Notes under the pieces: generated by a model
What the model was told of the DNA's origin: nothing
What the model saw: the letters and a program-made list of their open reading frames with translations, nothing else
Database searches by the model: none
Assembly (NCBI GenBank): GCA_017381395.1
Contig: JAFOCH010000068.1
Coordinates: 1-9,933, forward strand
Length of the DNA: 9,933 bases
From: Clostridia bacterium
Lineage (GTDB): Bacteria; Bacillota; Clostridia; Oscillospirales; Acutalibacteraceae
Reading direction: 5' to 3'
Translations under genes and position numbers: made by a program
Shown: positions 1 to 6,034 of the stretch, piece after piece
How positions within the stretch are numbered: the stretch's first letter is position 1
Layout: every line of letters starts with the position of its first letter

Positions 1-122
1 AATTCAACACCCTGAACACCGGCATCGACCATGCGGTTTACAGCGTTACCGCCGCCGCCACCGACACCTACAACTTTAATCTGAACAACATCTTCTAATT
101 CGTTTGCAATTTCAAAAGGCAT
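1..122 (-). CDS. ftsZ: Cell division protein FtsZ, N-terminal fragment (runs off the left edge)
   Basis: This is the 5' end of ftsZ, the tubulin-like GTPase that polymerises into the cytoplasmic Z ring and recruits the divisome. Only 40 full codons are present, starting at an ATG (122-120) and open to position 1. The peptide begins [20 protein letters not shown] and continues into the glycine-rich nucleotide-binding loop at residues 19-31 ([13 protein letters not shown]), which is diagnostic of the FtsZ N-terminal Rossmann-like domain. A strong ribosome binding site, GGGAGG (137-132), lies 9 bases before the ATG. Unlike the rest of the cluster, the gene is set off by a 255-base spacer with its own predicted promoter, and no ftsA lies between it and ftsQ. 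Truncation is due to the window edge, not a mutation. The GTPase T7 loop and C-terminal tail cannot be checked here. Confidence 0.95.
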   Translation of the reverse strand, partial: MPFEIANELEDVVQIKVVGVGGGGGNAVNRMVDAGVQGVE

Positions 123-172
123 AGTATTTGTCCTCCCGTTTATTTGATATATAATCTTTGATTTTTTTACAG

Positions 173-184
173 GTTCTAACGAAC
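173..184. repeat. Inverted motif GTTC-N4-GAAC, ftsZ-proximal copy
   Basis: On the plus strand this reads GTTCTAACGAAC, two 4-base arms around a 4-base centre. On the transcribed strand it is embedded in TAAAAGTTCGTTAGAACC. It shares TAAAAGTTC-N4-GAAC with the copy at 328-341 in the same spacer. It lies about 26-37 bases downstream of the predicted ftsZ transcription start, inside the leader, where a DNA-bound regulator could act as a roadblock. Protein-site status is inferred; the motif is short enough that one copy alone would mean little. Confidence 0.4.
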
Positions 185-189
185 TTTTA

Positions 190-205
190 TGACAGTTAAC
201 TGTCA
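190..205. promoter_or_regulatory. Perfect 16-bp palindrome in the ftsZ leader, candidate operator
   Basis: The sequence TGACAGTTAACTGTCA is identical to its own reverse complement over all 16 bases. It occupies about +6 to +21 relative to the transcription start predicted from the promoter at 217-245, a classic place for a repressor site. As RNA it could fold into a 6-bp stem (TGACAG/CTGTCA) with a TTAA loop at the extreme 5' end of the ftsZ message, which might instead protect the transcript from decay. I do not recognise it as the box of a named regulator. Confidence 0.5.
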
Positions 206-216
206 CATTTGGTTAT

Positions 217-245
217 ATAATATCACATAAAAATATTTTTTTCAA
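217..245 (-). promoter_or_regulatory. Predicted sigma-A promoter of ftsZ
   Basis: On the minus strand a -35 element TTGAAA (245-240, one mismatch to TTGACA) is followed by exactly 17 bases and a -10 element TATTAT (222-217, one mismatch to TATAAT). TGA directly precedes the -10, giving an extended -10 motif. Upstream, between about 250 and 290, lie A-runs and AT-rich sequence resembling an UP element. The start is predicted near 210, giving a leader of about 88 bases before the ftsZ ATG. This would let ftsZ be expressed independently of the upstream genes. Evidence is motif match and position only. Confidence 0.65.
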
Positions 246-327
246 TACATTATAATAAAATTATATAGGTTTTTTTGCGTTTTTTACGCTGATTTCCCTT
301 TATTTTATCGATATTTGCTAAATTTAG

Positions 328-341
328 AGTTCATATGAACT
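328..341. repeat. 14-bp palindrome AGTTCATATGAACT, ftsQ-proximal copy of GTTC-N4-GAAC
   Basis: AGTTCATATGAACT is a perfect 14-bp palindrome. On the transcribed strand its flank, TAAAAGTTC-N4-GAAC, matches the copy at 173-184 at all specified positions. It would fit in the 17-base spacer between a weak -35 (TTGTTA, 349-344) and a weak -10 (TAAATT, 326-321). It shares its 3' edge with the inverted repeat at 340-371. A regulator-binding role is inferred from palindromy, recurrence and position. Confidence 0.4.
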
Positions 342-371
342 TTTAACAATGTTTTGATAACTTGTTAAAAG
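340..371 (-). repeat. 10-bp inverted repeat directly after the ftsQ stop
   Basis: Read on the minus strand, the arms CTTTTAACAA (371-362) and TTGTTAAAAG (349-340) are perfectly complementary and enclose a 12-base loop. The repeat begins 6 bases past the ftsQ stop codon. The stem has only two G-C type pairs plus the end pair and is not followed by a T-run on the minus strand, so it is a poor intrinsic terminator. It could act as a weak pause or RNA-processing/stability element at the 3' end of the upstream operon transcript. Confidence 0.4.
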
Positions 372-377
372 CTCTAA

Positions 378-1238
378 TTATTCTTCTTCCGGGTTTTCAG
401 TATTGGCATCAGTTTGAGGAATAATATTGAAATTCGCAATCGATTCCTGAGTAAAATATGTTTCCGTATTATCATCAACGAGGTATTTAAGATTGATGCT
501 ACCCTCTACTTCGTTGCCATGTTTAGTCTTTACACGGTCGATTACTTCCAGCGCGGTTGCCAGCTTATCCTTAATATTTTCGGTGGTACCTATTTCTAGC
601 AAAAGTCGATTGTCATAGATAAGCTTAATATCCACCTTGTTCTTAAAGCTGACGGCCGTAATGTTACCAAGTTTGCTTTCGCCAATTGCCTTTGCTAGCT
701 CGTCATAAATTTCTGAGATTTCGTTATCAATTACTATTTTCTTTCCTGCCTTTACTTCCTTTACAGGAATATCATAGTAGGTATAGCCACTGATATACTC
801 GTCGGTAATTTCGAGCACCTTTTCGCCCTTGCAAAGCGCATACATATCCTTGCCTACGTTATATATTCTGTCGGGCTTGGTTTCCTTAACCGTAAGTTTA
901 AAGGTGGACGGAAATTTTTTACTTAGCTCTGCGTTAGTAATATATGGCAACTTTTCCTGAATGTTTTTTTCCACTTCGTCGCTATCGGTCAAAAAGAGGT
1001 TGTCACCGACATTCAGACCTGCGGCGGAAATTATATCTTCCTTTGAATACCTTCCCCCTGCTCCTACAACGGTAATTTCTGACGCTTTAAAAAACACGGT
1101 AAGCGACAACACGACCATTACCGAAATTAGAGTTATAGTCAAAAAGGCATAAATGAGGACGTTTGAGCCATTTTTATTACGTCTTGATTTATTCCTAACT
1201 TGTTTTTTTCTAACGTTTCCATTAGGTCTTTCGTTCAT
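378..1238 (-). CDS. ftsQ: Cell division protein FtsQ/DivIB
   Basis: A 286-residue bitopic membrane protein of the FtsQ/DivIB family, which scaffolds the FtsL-FtsB/DivIC subcomplex and helps activate septal peptidoglycan synthesis. Residues 1-25 are a strongly basic cytoplasmic tail (KKQVRNKSRRNK), followed by one membrane segment at about 26-50. Residues about 51-118 form the POTRA domain, starting ASEITVVGAGGRYSKEDI and ending near the typical TVKET strand. The beta domain runs to about residue 255 (INLKYLVDD), and a short acidic tail follows. The start ATG lies 1 base past the murA stop (TGA-T-ATG), and its GAGG ribosome binding site (1249-1246) is inside the end of murA, so translation is probably coupled. 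Length and architecture are normal for Gram-positive DivIB. Sequence is poorly conserved in this family, so the call rests on architecture, the POTRA pattern and the position before ftsZ. Confidence 0.92.
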   Translation of the reverse strand: MNERPNGNVRKKQVRNKSRRNKNGSNVLIYAFLTITLISVMVVLSLTVFFKASEITVVGAGGRYSKEDIISAAGLNVGDNLFLTDSDEVEKNIQEKLPYITNAELSKKFPSTFKLTVKETKPDRIYNVGKDMYALCKGEKVLEITDEYISGYTYYDIPVKEVKAGKKIVIDNEISEIYDELAKAIGESKLGNITAVSFKNKVDIKLIYDNRLLLEIGTTENIKDKLATALEVIDRVKTKHGNEVEGSINLKYLVDDNTETYFTQESIANFNIIPQTDANTENPEEE

Positions 1239-1239
1239 A

Positions 1240-2493
1240 TCAGTACCTCGTGATTTCTGCTCCTAAATTTAATAAATTCTCTGAAATTTTTTCATATCCG
1301 CGGGAAATATGTCCTGAATCGGTAACTATTGTTTTGCCTTTTGCGCAAAGTCCGCCGATAATCAAGGCGGCTCCGCCACGCAGGTCGGTAACATCAACCT
1401 TTGTACCATAAAGCGAATTTGTGCCTTTCACAACTGCGACCGAATCGTGACCGGATATATTTGCGCCGAGCTTATTTAGCCCGTCAACATATCTGTATCG
1501 GGAATTAAAAATATTTTCTTCAAACACCGACGTCCCTTTCGCAACCGACGACATTGCCAAAAAAAGCGGCTGTGCATCGGTCGGAAACCCTGGATATTCT
1601 CGTGTCTTTATTGTTCCTACAGGCGATAATTTTTTTGGCGCGGCAATCTCAATACTCGAGTCACCGATATCCATTTGACAACCTGCATTTGAATAATACT
1701 GTAAAACGGGCAATAAGTGGGTTGGTACCACGTTATTTATTTTCACCCTTCCACCAGTTGCCGCAGCTGCGCAAAGATATGTTGCGGCGGCAATTCTGTC
1801 GGGTTGTACCGAATATTCGGTACCATAAAGTTTTTTTACTCCATCGATTATAATGGTTACCTCACCTGCGCCATTAATTCTGGCACCGCAACTATTTAAA
1901 AAGTTAGCGAGATCAACTATTTCGGGTTCCTTTGCGGCGTTTCTTATTACCGTTCTTCCCTTTGCCAAGCAAGCGGCAAGGATAATATTCTCGGTTGCGC
2001 CAACCGATGCTATCGGCAAAACAACTTCGCGGCCTACAAGTCCGTCAACGGTTGAGCATTCAATTCGTCCTCTAGTATCATCTATTTCGGCACCCATACT
2101 TTTGATGGCGGAAAGATGAAGATCGATTGGACGAGGGCCAAGCTCACAGCCGCCCGGATAAGATAAAATCGCTCTATTATTTCGGGAAAGTATTGCACCT
2201 AAATAGATTATCGACGAGCGCATTGACGTCATAAGCTCATCGTCGATCATTACGCCGTCAGCATTGGTCGAATCAATTATAGCCGTATTGTTCTCAAAGC
2301 TACATTCGCAGCCCAGTGAAGTAAGTATTTTTATGCTTTGGTGAACGTCGCTTAAATCGGGGCAATTATGTATAACCGAACGAGCGGACGTCAAAAGCGT
2401 TGCCGCCAAAATCGGCAAGGACGCATTTTTTGACCCTTGCAAATTCAGTTCGCCGAATAAGGCGTTATTTCCCTTTATATGATACTCTGTCAC
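1240..2493 (-). CDS. murA: UDP-N-acetylglucosamine 1-carboxyvinyltransferase (MurA)
   Basis: MurA transfers enolpyruvate from PEP to UDP-GlcNAc, the first committed step of peptidoglycan synthesis, in the cytoplasm. With the chosen GTG start (2493-2491) the protein is 417 residues. Key residues then fall almost where they do in the E. coli enzyme: K22 and N23 (GSKNAS), R92 (MRSS), the catalytic and fosfomycin-reactive cysteine C116 in GGCELGPRP, R121, the catalytic aspartate D306 in FPTDAQP, and R372 in DLRGGA. The frame stays open upstream to a TTG at 2523, but GTG is preferred because of its ribosome binding site and this numbering. It ends in TGA, 1 base before the ftsQ ATG. In Bacillus this slot, between murG and divIB, holds murB; a murA here is familiar in Clostridia. 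Because C116 is present, the enzyme should be fosfomycin-sensitive. A second MurA paralogue elsewhere is common in Firmicutes and cannot be excluded. Confidence 0.96.
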   Translation of the reverse strand: MTEYHIKGNNALFGELNLQGSKNASLPILAATLLTSARSVIHNCPDLSDVHQSIKILTSLGCECSFENNTAIIDSTNADGVMIDDELMTSMRSSIIYLGAILSRNNRAILSYPGGCELGPRPIDLHLSAIKSMGAEIDDTRGRIECSTVDGLVGREVVLPIASVGATENIILAACLAKGRTVIRNAAKEPEIVDLANFLNSCGARINGAGEVTIIIDGVKKLYGTEYSVQPDRIAAATYLCAAAATGGRVKINNVVPTHLLPVLQYYSNAGCQMDIGDSSIEIAAPKKLSPVGTIKTREYPGFPTDAQPLFLAMSSVAKGTSVFEENIFNSRYRYVDGLNKLGANISGHDSVAVVKGTNSLYGTKVDVTDLRGGAALIIGGLCAKGKTIVTDSGHISRGYEKISENLLNLGAEITRY

Positions 2494-2502
2494 TTTACCG
2501 CA

Positions 2503-2508
2503 CTCCCC
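2503..2508 (-). promoter_or_regulatory. Ribosome binding site that decides the murA start
   Basis: On the minus strand GGGGAG lies 9 bases before the GTG at 2493. The TTG at 2523, which would add ten residues (MNDNLGECGK), has no purine-rich site before it; its upstream bases read ATAAACTGACC. Also, this binding site would fall inside the coding sequence if TTG were used. A tiny out-of-frame ATG-ACA-ATT-TAG (2519-2508) ends at the site and is probably fortuitous. Confidence 0.75.
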
Positions 2509-2552
2509 TAAATTGTCATTCAAGGTCAGTTTATGCGGTAAATTTTAAAGTG

Positions 2553-3677
2553 CTACTTTATTGATGAATAGAGGTCAGTGATGACCTTATAGATGCGCTC
2601 ATTTGTGTCAACGATGGCACATTTTTTTGCATTTTTGCTCATTGTGTCGAGTTTTTCTTTATCAGTAATCAGCTGGCTGACAACCTCGGTCAGCTTTTCG
2701 CCGGTCAAATCCTTTTCCTCGATAATAGAAGCAGCGCCCTTTGAAACGAGTGTCATTGCGTTATGATACTGATGATTTTCAGCTACATTGGGGGACGGAA
2801 TAAGAACCGCCGGCTTGCCCTGAATTGCGAGTTCGCTGATTGTAATTGCTCCCGAGCGGCAAATGACAAGGTCAGCTGCTGCTAGAAGCACGTCCATATT
2901 ATCAATGTATTCGGTGACACGAATATTTTCGGCGTTCATATCGACGCCCTTTTCGTTCAAAAGACGCGGCATAAGTTCGGTGCCAAACTTGCCCGTAGCG
3001 TGATAATGGACAATCTCGCCACTCTGGCAATGCCATTTCATTACGTCGGCAACAGTTTCGTTGATACGACGAGCACCAAGTGAACCACCAAAAGAAAGGA
3101 TCATCGGGCGGTCGTCGAGATTAAGCATTTTGCGTGCCGTTGCTTTATCCATATTGATAACCGATGTTCTAACGGGGTTTCCGGTGACAATCAGTTTTTT
3201 CTTGCAATCAAAATATTTTTCCGCCTCTGGCATGGCAAGCATTACTGCATCCATTTTGGGTGCAAGCATTTTATTAGCAACGCCTGCAAATGCGTTCTGC
3301 TCATGGATACAGCATTTGATACCAAGCTTTGCTGCCTGACGAAGAACGGGGCCGCTAACATATCCGCCTGTACCCATTACTACGTCGGGCTTTAGCTCGA
3401 GGAGTAATTTTTTTGCATTATGCGACGCCATAGCGAGCTTTGAAAGGGCGGAAATATTACGCTTTATATTAGTAAAGCTGATTTTACGCTGAAAACCTTC
3501 GACATCAATTGAGTGAAACTCAATCCCCGCATTAGGAACAAGACGGGCTTCCATACCGCCCTTTTTACCGATATAACACAGCTCGGCATCGGGCTGTTTT
3601 TCCTTTATATATCCGGCAACGGCTATTGCGGGATTGATATGTCCTGCCGTACCGCCACCTGCAAATAATACCTTCAT
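2553..3677 (-). CDS. murG: UDP-GlcNAc:undecaprenyl-PP-MurNAc-pentapeptide GlcNAc transferase (MurG)
   Basis: MurG is the GT-B fold glycosyltransferase that adds GlcNAc to lipid I to make lipid II on the inner face of the membrane. At 374 residues it has normal length. The N-terminal acceptor domain has the first glycine loop, GGGTAGHINPA (residues 7-17), then GTGGYVSGP (102-110) and HEQNAFAG (125-132). The C-terminal UDP-GlcNAc domain starts near TGNPVR (165-170) and carries the second loop, SFGGSLGARRIN (195-206). The nucleotide-sugar site is the stretch CRSGAITISELA (273-284) followed by PSPNVAENHQYHNA. There is no true transmembrane helix, as expected of a peripheral protein. The ATG is preceded by GAGGGG (3689-3684) with 6 bases spacing, and the gene follows ftsW by 12 bases. 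It stops with TAG, and the following 59 bases before murA contain only the murA ribosome binding site and a weak 6-bp AT hairpin. Confidence 0.97.
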   Translation of the reverse strand: MKVLFAGGGTAGHINPAIAVAGYIKEKQPDAELCYIGKKGGMEARLVPNAGIEFHSIDVEGFQRKISFTNIKRNISALSKLAMASHNAKKLLLELKPDVVMGTGGYVSGPVLRQAAKLGIKCCIHEQNAFAGVANKMLAPKMDAVMLAMPEAEKYFDCKKKLIVTGNPVRTSVINMDKATARKMLNLDDRPMILSFGGSLGARRINETVADVMKWHCQSGEIVHYHATGKFGTELMPRLLNEKGVDMNAENIRVTEYIDNMDVLLAAADLVICRSGAITISELAIQGKPAVLIPSPNVAENHQYHNAMTLVSKGAASIIEEKDLTGEKLTEVVSQLITDKEKLDTMSKNAKKCAIVDTNERIYKVITDLYSSIK

Positions 3678-3689
3678 TTATATCCCCTC

Positions 3690-4946
3690 TTACACCTTAG
3701 TTACCGAGCTTGCTCGTGATATTGATAGTACGATTCCCATTTGAGCCAAAAGCATTACGAGCGCCGTACCGCCATAGCTGAAAAACGGAAGACTGATACC
3801 CGTATTAGGAATCGTATTCGTAACAACCATAATATTAAGCGCCGCCTGAAATCCTACCTGTAAGGTAAGTCCAATCGCCATCAATGCGCCAAATTTATCA
3901 GTCGATCGGCTAGCAATAATATAACCGCGCCAAACGAGAGCTATAAACAGGCCGATTATAATCATCGCGCCTACAAATCCGAGCTCCTCGCAGGTGATTG
4001 CAAAGATAAAATCGTTATGCGGCTCGGGTACCCACAAATACTTTTGACGCGACTCACCAAGTCCGCGACCGAAAAATCCGCCGCTACCGATTGAAATAAG
4101 CGACTGAATAATCTGCCAGCCGACTCCTCTTTCGTCCGACCAAGGATCAAGCCACGAGGTGATGCGGTCGTTTCCGTAGCCAACGAGTCCGGTTAATACC
4201 GCAGTAACTGCACCCGTTACAGCAACTCCGATTGCGCCGGCAACATATCTCAGCTTTATTCCACCGATTACCATTAAGGATGCGCCAATCGCAAAAATGA
4301 GCAAGGTCGCTGAAAGATGTGTTTCGACTACGACCAGACCGCAGAAAACCATAAGCAATCCGCCGAGCTTTAATACGCTGAATTTGAAATCCTTCATTTG
4401 CGTATTGTAATACTTTGAAATCAAATGAGCAAAGAGTAGAACAATCGAAAACTTTGCAATTTCTGACGGCTGAAAACTGAACGAGCCGATATATAGCCAA
4501 CGATGGAAGTTCAGATCCTCACTCATAGGTGGCAAAAGCAATACTACAACAAGCATTACTATCGTCGCACCATAAATAACCCAAGCAAATCTCCTGTAAA
4601 TATGATAATTCACCTTTGATAAAAAGAGCATAAATCCAATACCAATGACGGTGAAAAATGCCTGCTTTTTTATAAAATGATACGAGTCCTTATAGTTTGA
4701 TAAAGCAAAGGCATAACTCGATGAAAAAAGACAAATCAAGCCCACCGACATTAAAATCAGTATGAGCGAAAGAAAGGTAATATCGATCTTTCCCTTTTGC
4801 CAAAAGGCGATAGTCCCACCGCTTTTTACATTTCTGCGGCTGACCGGTTCGGCTGATTTATGATTATTTGATGTGTTCGGCTTTTGAGTAGGTTCTTCCC
4901 TATTCGACCTTCCCATAAAGCTATCAAAATCATAATTGTTTGTCAT
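3690..4946 (-). CDS. ftsW: SEDS peptidoglycan glycosyltransferase FtsW (FtsW/SpoVE type)
   Basis: A 418-residue polytopic SEDS-family protein that polymerises lipid II glycan strands at the division septum, working with a class B penicillin-binding protein. About ten hydrophobic segments follow a polar, Asn/Ser/Arg-rich cytoplasmic extension of about 50 residues. Family signatures are FQPSEIAKF (158-166), VETHLSAT (207-214, in the place of the more usual QPDxGT), GWQIIQSLISIGSGGFFGRGLG (276-297, the conserved SEDS loop), PEPHNDFIFAITCEELG (307-323) with D312 at the position of the essential aspartate, and TIPNTGISLPFFSYGG (378-393). Its AGGTGG ribosome binding site (4956-4951) is close, 4 bases from the ATG. 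Position between mraY and murG matches FtsW/SpoVE genes in other dcw clusters. Whether it acts in vegetative division, spore cortex synthesis or both cannot be told from sequence; SpoVE is a close paralogue of FtsW in Bacillus. Confidence 0.95.
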   Translation of the reverse strand: MTNNYDFDSFMGRSNREEPTQKPNTSNNHKSAEPVSRRNVKSGGTIAFWQKGKIDITFLSLILILMSVGLICLFSSSYAFALSNYKDSYHFIKKQAFFTVIGIGFMLFLSKVNYHIYRRFAWVIYGATIVMLVVVLLLPPMSEDLNFHRWLYIGSFSFQPSEIAKFSIVLLFAHLISKYYNTQMKDFKFSVLKLGGLLMVFCGLVVVETHLSATLLIFAIGASLMVIGGIKLRYVAGAIGVAVTGAVTAVLTGLVGYGNDRITSWLDPWSDERGVGWQIIQSLISIGSGGFFGRGLGESRQKYLWVPEPHNDFIFAITCEELGFVGAMIIIGLFIALVWRGYIIASRSTDKFGALMAIGLTLQVGFQAALNIMVVTNTIPNTGISLPFFSYGGTALVMLLAQMGIVLSISRASSVTKV

Positions 4947-4986
4947 TTTTCCACCTGCTTAAATTAATTCGCTTATTTACAATCGA

Positions 4987-6015
4987 TTAGCCAAAGACTA
5001 TCAGAGCCATTGAAATAAGTCCGCCGATTGCTCCGACTAATGAGAAAATTAAATCTATTTTTACTTCGCCCCAGCCGCTTAATTCATAATGATGATGAAT
5101 CGGGCTCATTTTGAAAAGGCGTTTTTTTGTTTTCTTAAAATATGCTACCTGAATGACAACGCTCATCGCTTCGCAAAGATAAACAATGCCGATAAGCATA
5201 AGTAAAATTGGATATTCGAGCATAAATACGAGGCCTACAACCATTCCGCCGAGGAACATCGAGCCGGTATCGCCCATAAACACCTTTGCCGGATGCTTAT
5301 TCCAGATAAGGAAACCGAAAAGTGCGGCAGCAAAAACTACCGAAAGATAGCCCGAAAGAGCATTGTTAACGCTCGATAACACCGACATAAAGGCAAAGAA
5401 GATGGATGCAACAATTGTGACCGATGATGCAAGTCCGTCGACTCCGTCGGTTAGATTTACTGCATTAGTAAATCCGTAGATGAACACAAGTGCAATCGGC
5501 CAGAAAAGAAGTCCAAATCCGCTGGTTATATCCACCGTACCGATAAACGGAATTCGTGTAAAGGTCATTCCGCCAAGATACATTGAGGTAAGATAAGCGG
5601 CACAAACAAAGAGCTGTAAAAATGTTTTTTGCTTTGCGGTGAGTCCTAAATTGCGCTTTTTAACAACCTTTATATAATCGTCGATAAAGCCGATTGCCGA
5701 CATTGAAAGTGCAAGCGCAATTGCCGAAATAAACGAGGTTAAATAGTAGGCATTACCAAGCTGGGCAATCATTCTATCACTGCCAAGCAGATTGATAAGT
5801 GGCATTGTCGATAGCAGTGCAAGGCAAATTCCGATGATGAACATTATTCCGCCCATTGTGGGAGTGCCCTGCTTATTTTTATGCCACTTTGGTCCGATGT
5901 CGAGTATTGTCTGACCATATTTCAGCTTGTGCATAAGCGGGATTATCACATAGCCGAGGAAAAAGGTTGCCGCAAATGCTATTATTGCCGCAATCGCTGT
6001 TAAAACTCCAAACAT
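4987..6015 (-). CDS. mraY: Phospho-N-acetylmuramoyl-pentapeptide transferase (MraY)
   Basis: MraY is the integral membrane enzyme that transfers phospho-MurNAc-pentapeptide from UDP to undecaprenyl phosphate, making lipid I. The 342-residue protein has about ten transmembrane segments. Diagnostic motifs are GPKWHKNKQGTPTMGG (41-56), the Asp-Asp pair D112-D113 in GFIDDYIKV followed by KKRNLGLTAKQK, the NLTDGVDGLA motif (187-196), FMGDTGS (246-252), and the histidine triad in SPIHHHYELSGW (304-315). All catalytic positions known for the family are intact. The ATG has a GAGGTG site (6027-6022) 6 bases upstream, and murE ends 19 bases before it. The gene downstream is ftsW; the murD commonly found between these two in Bacillus and E. 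coli clusters is absent, as is a murF between murE and mraY. Confidence 0.97.
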   Translation of the reverse strand: MFGVLTAIAAIIAFAATFFLGYVIIPLMHKLKYGQTILDIGPKWHKNKQGTPTMGGIMFIIGICLALLSTMPLINLLGSDRMIAQLGNAYYLTSFISAIALALSMSAIGFIDDYIKVVKKRNLGLTAKQKTFLQLFVCAAYLTSMYLGGMTFTRIPFIGTVDITSGFGLLFWPIALVFIYGFTNAVNLTDGVDGLASSVTIVASIFFAFMSVLSSVNNALSGYLSVVFAAALFGFLIWNKHPAKVFMGDTGSMFLGGMVVGLVFMLEYPILLMLIGIVYLCEAMSVVIQVAYFKKTKKRLFKMSPIHHHYELSGWGEVKIDLIFSLVGAIGGLISMALIVFG

Positions 6016-6034
6016 TTAATACACCTCTTGATTT

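Noticed and set aside
277..289. Short inverted repeat GCGT-TTTTT-ACGC in the ftsQ-ftsZ spacer
   Set aside because: Only four pairs; on the minus strand it is followed by A-runs, so it is not a terminator. The A-tracts are better read as an UP-like element of the ftsZ promoter.
286..300. Sigma-H type -35 (AAGGGAAAT) for a sporulation promoter of ftsZ, as in Bacillus
   Set aside because: It departs from the AGGA core and no GAAT-type -10 is found at the needed distance downstream.
173..341. LexA (SOS) boxes upstream of ftsZ
   Set aside because: The Gram-positive LexA box is CGAAC-N4-GTTCG. The motifs here have the half-sites in the reverse order, GTTC-N4-GAAC, so they do not match on either strand.
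2494..2523. TTG start of murA, giving a 427-residue protein
   Set aside because: No ribosome binding site precedes it, while the GTG ten codons later has GGGGAG at good spacing and matches the family N-terminus.
2546..2560. Small hairpin TAAAGT-GCT-ACTTTA overlapping the murG stop codon
   Set aside because: The stem is six almost purely AT pairs with a 3-base loop and no adequate T-run; it is too weak to call a terminator.
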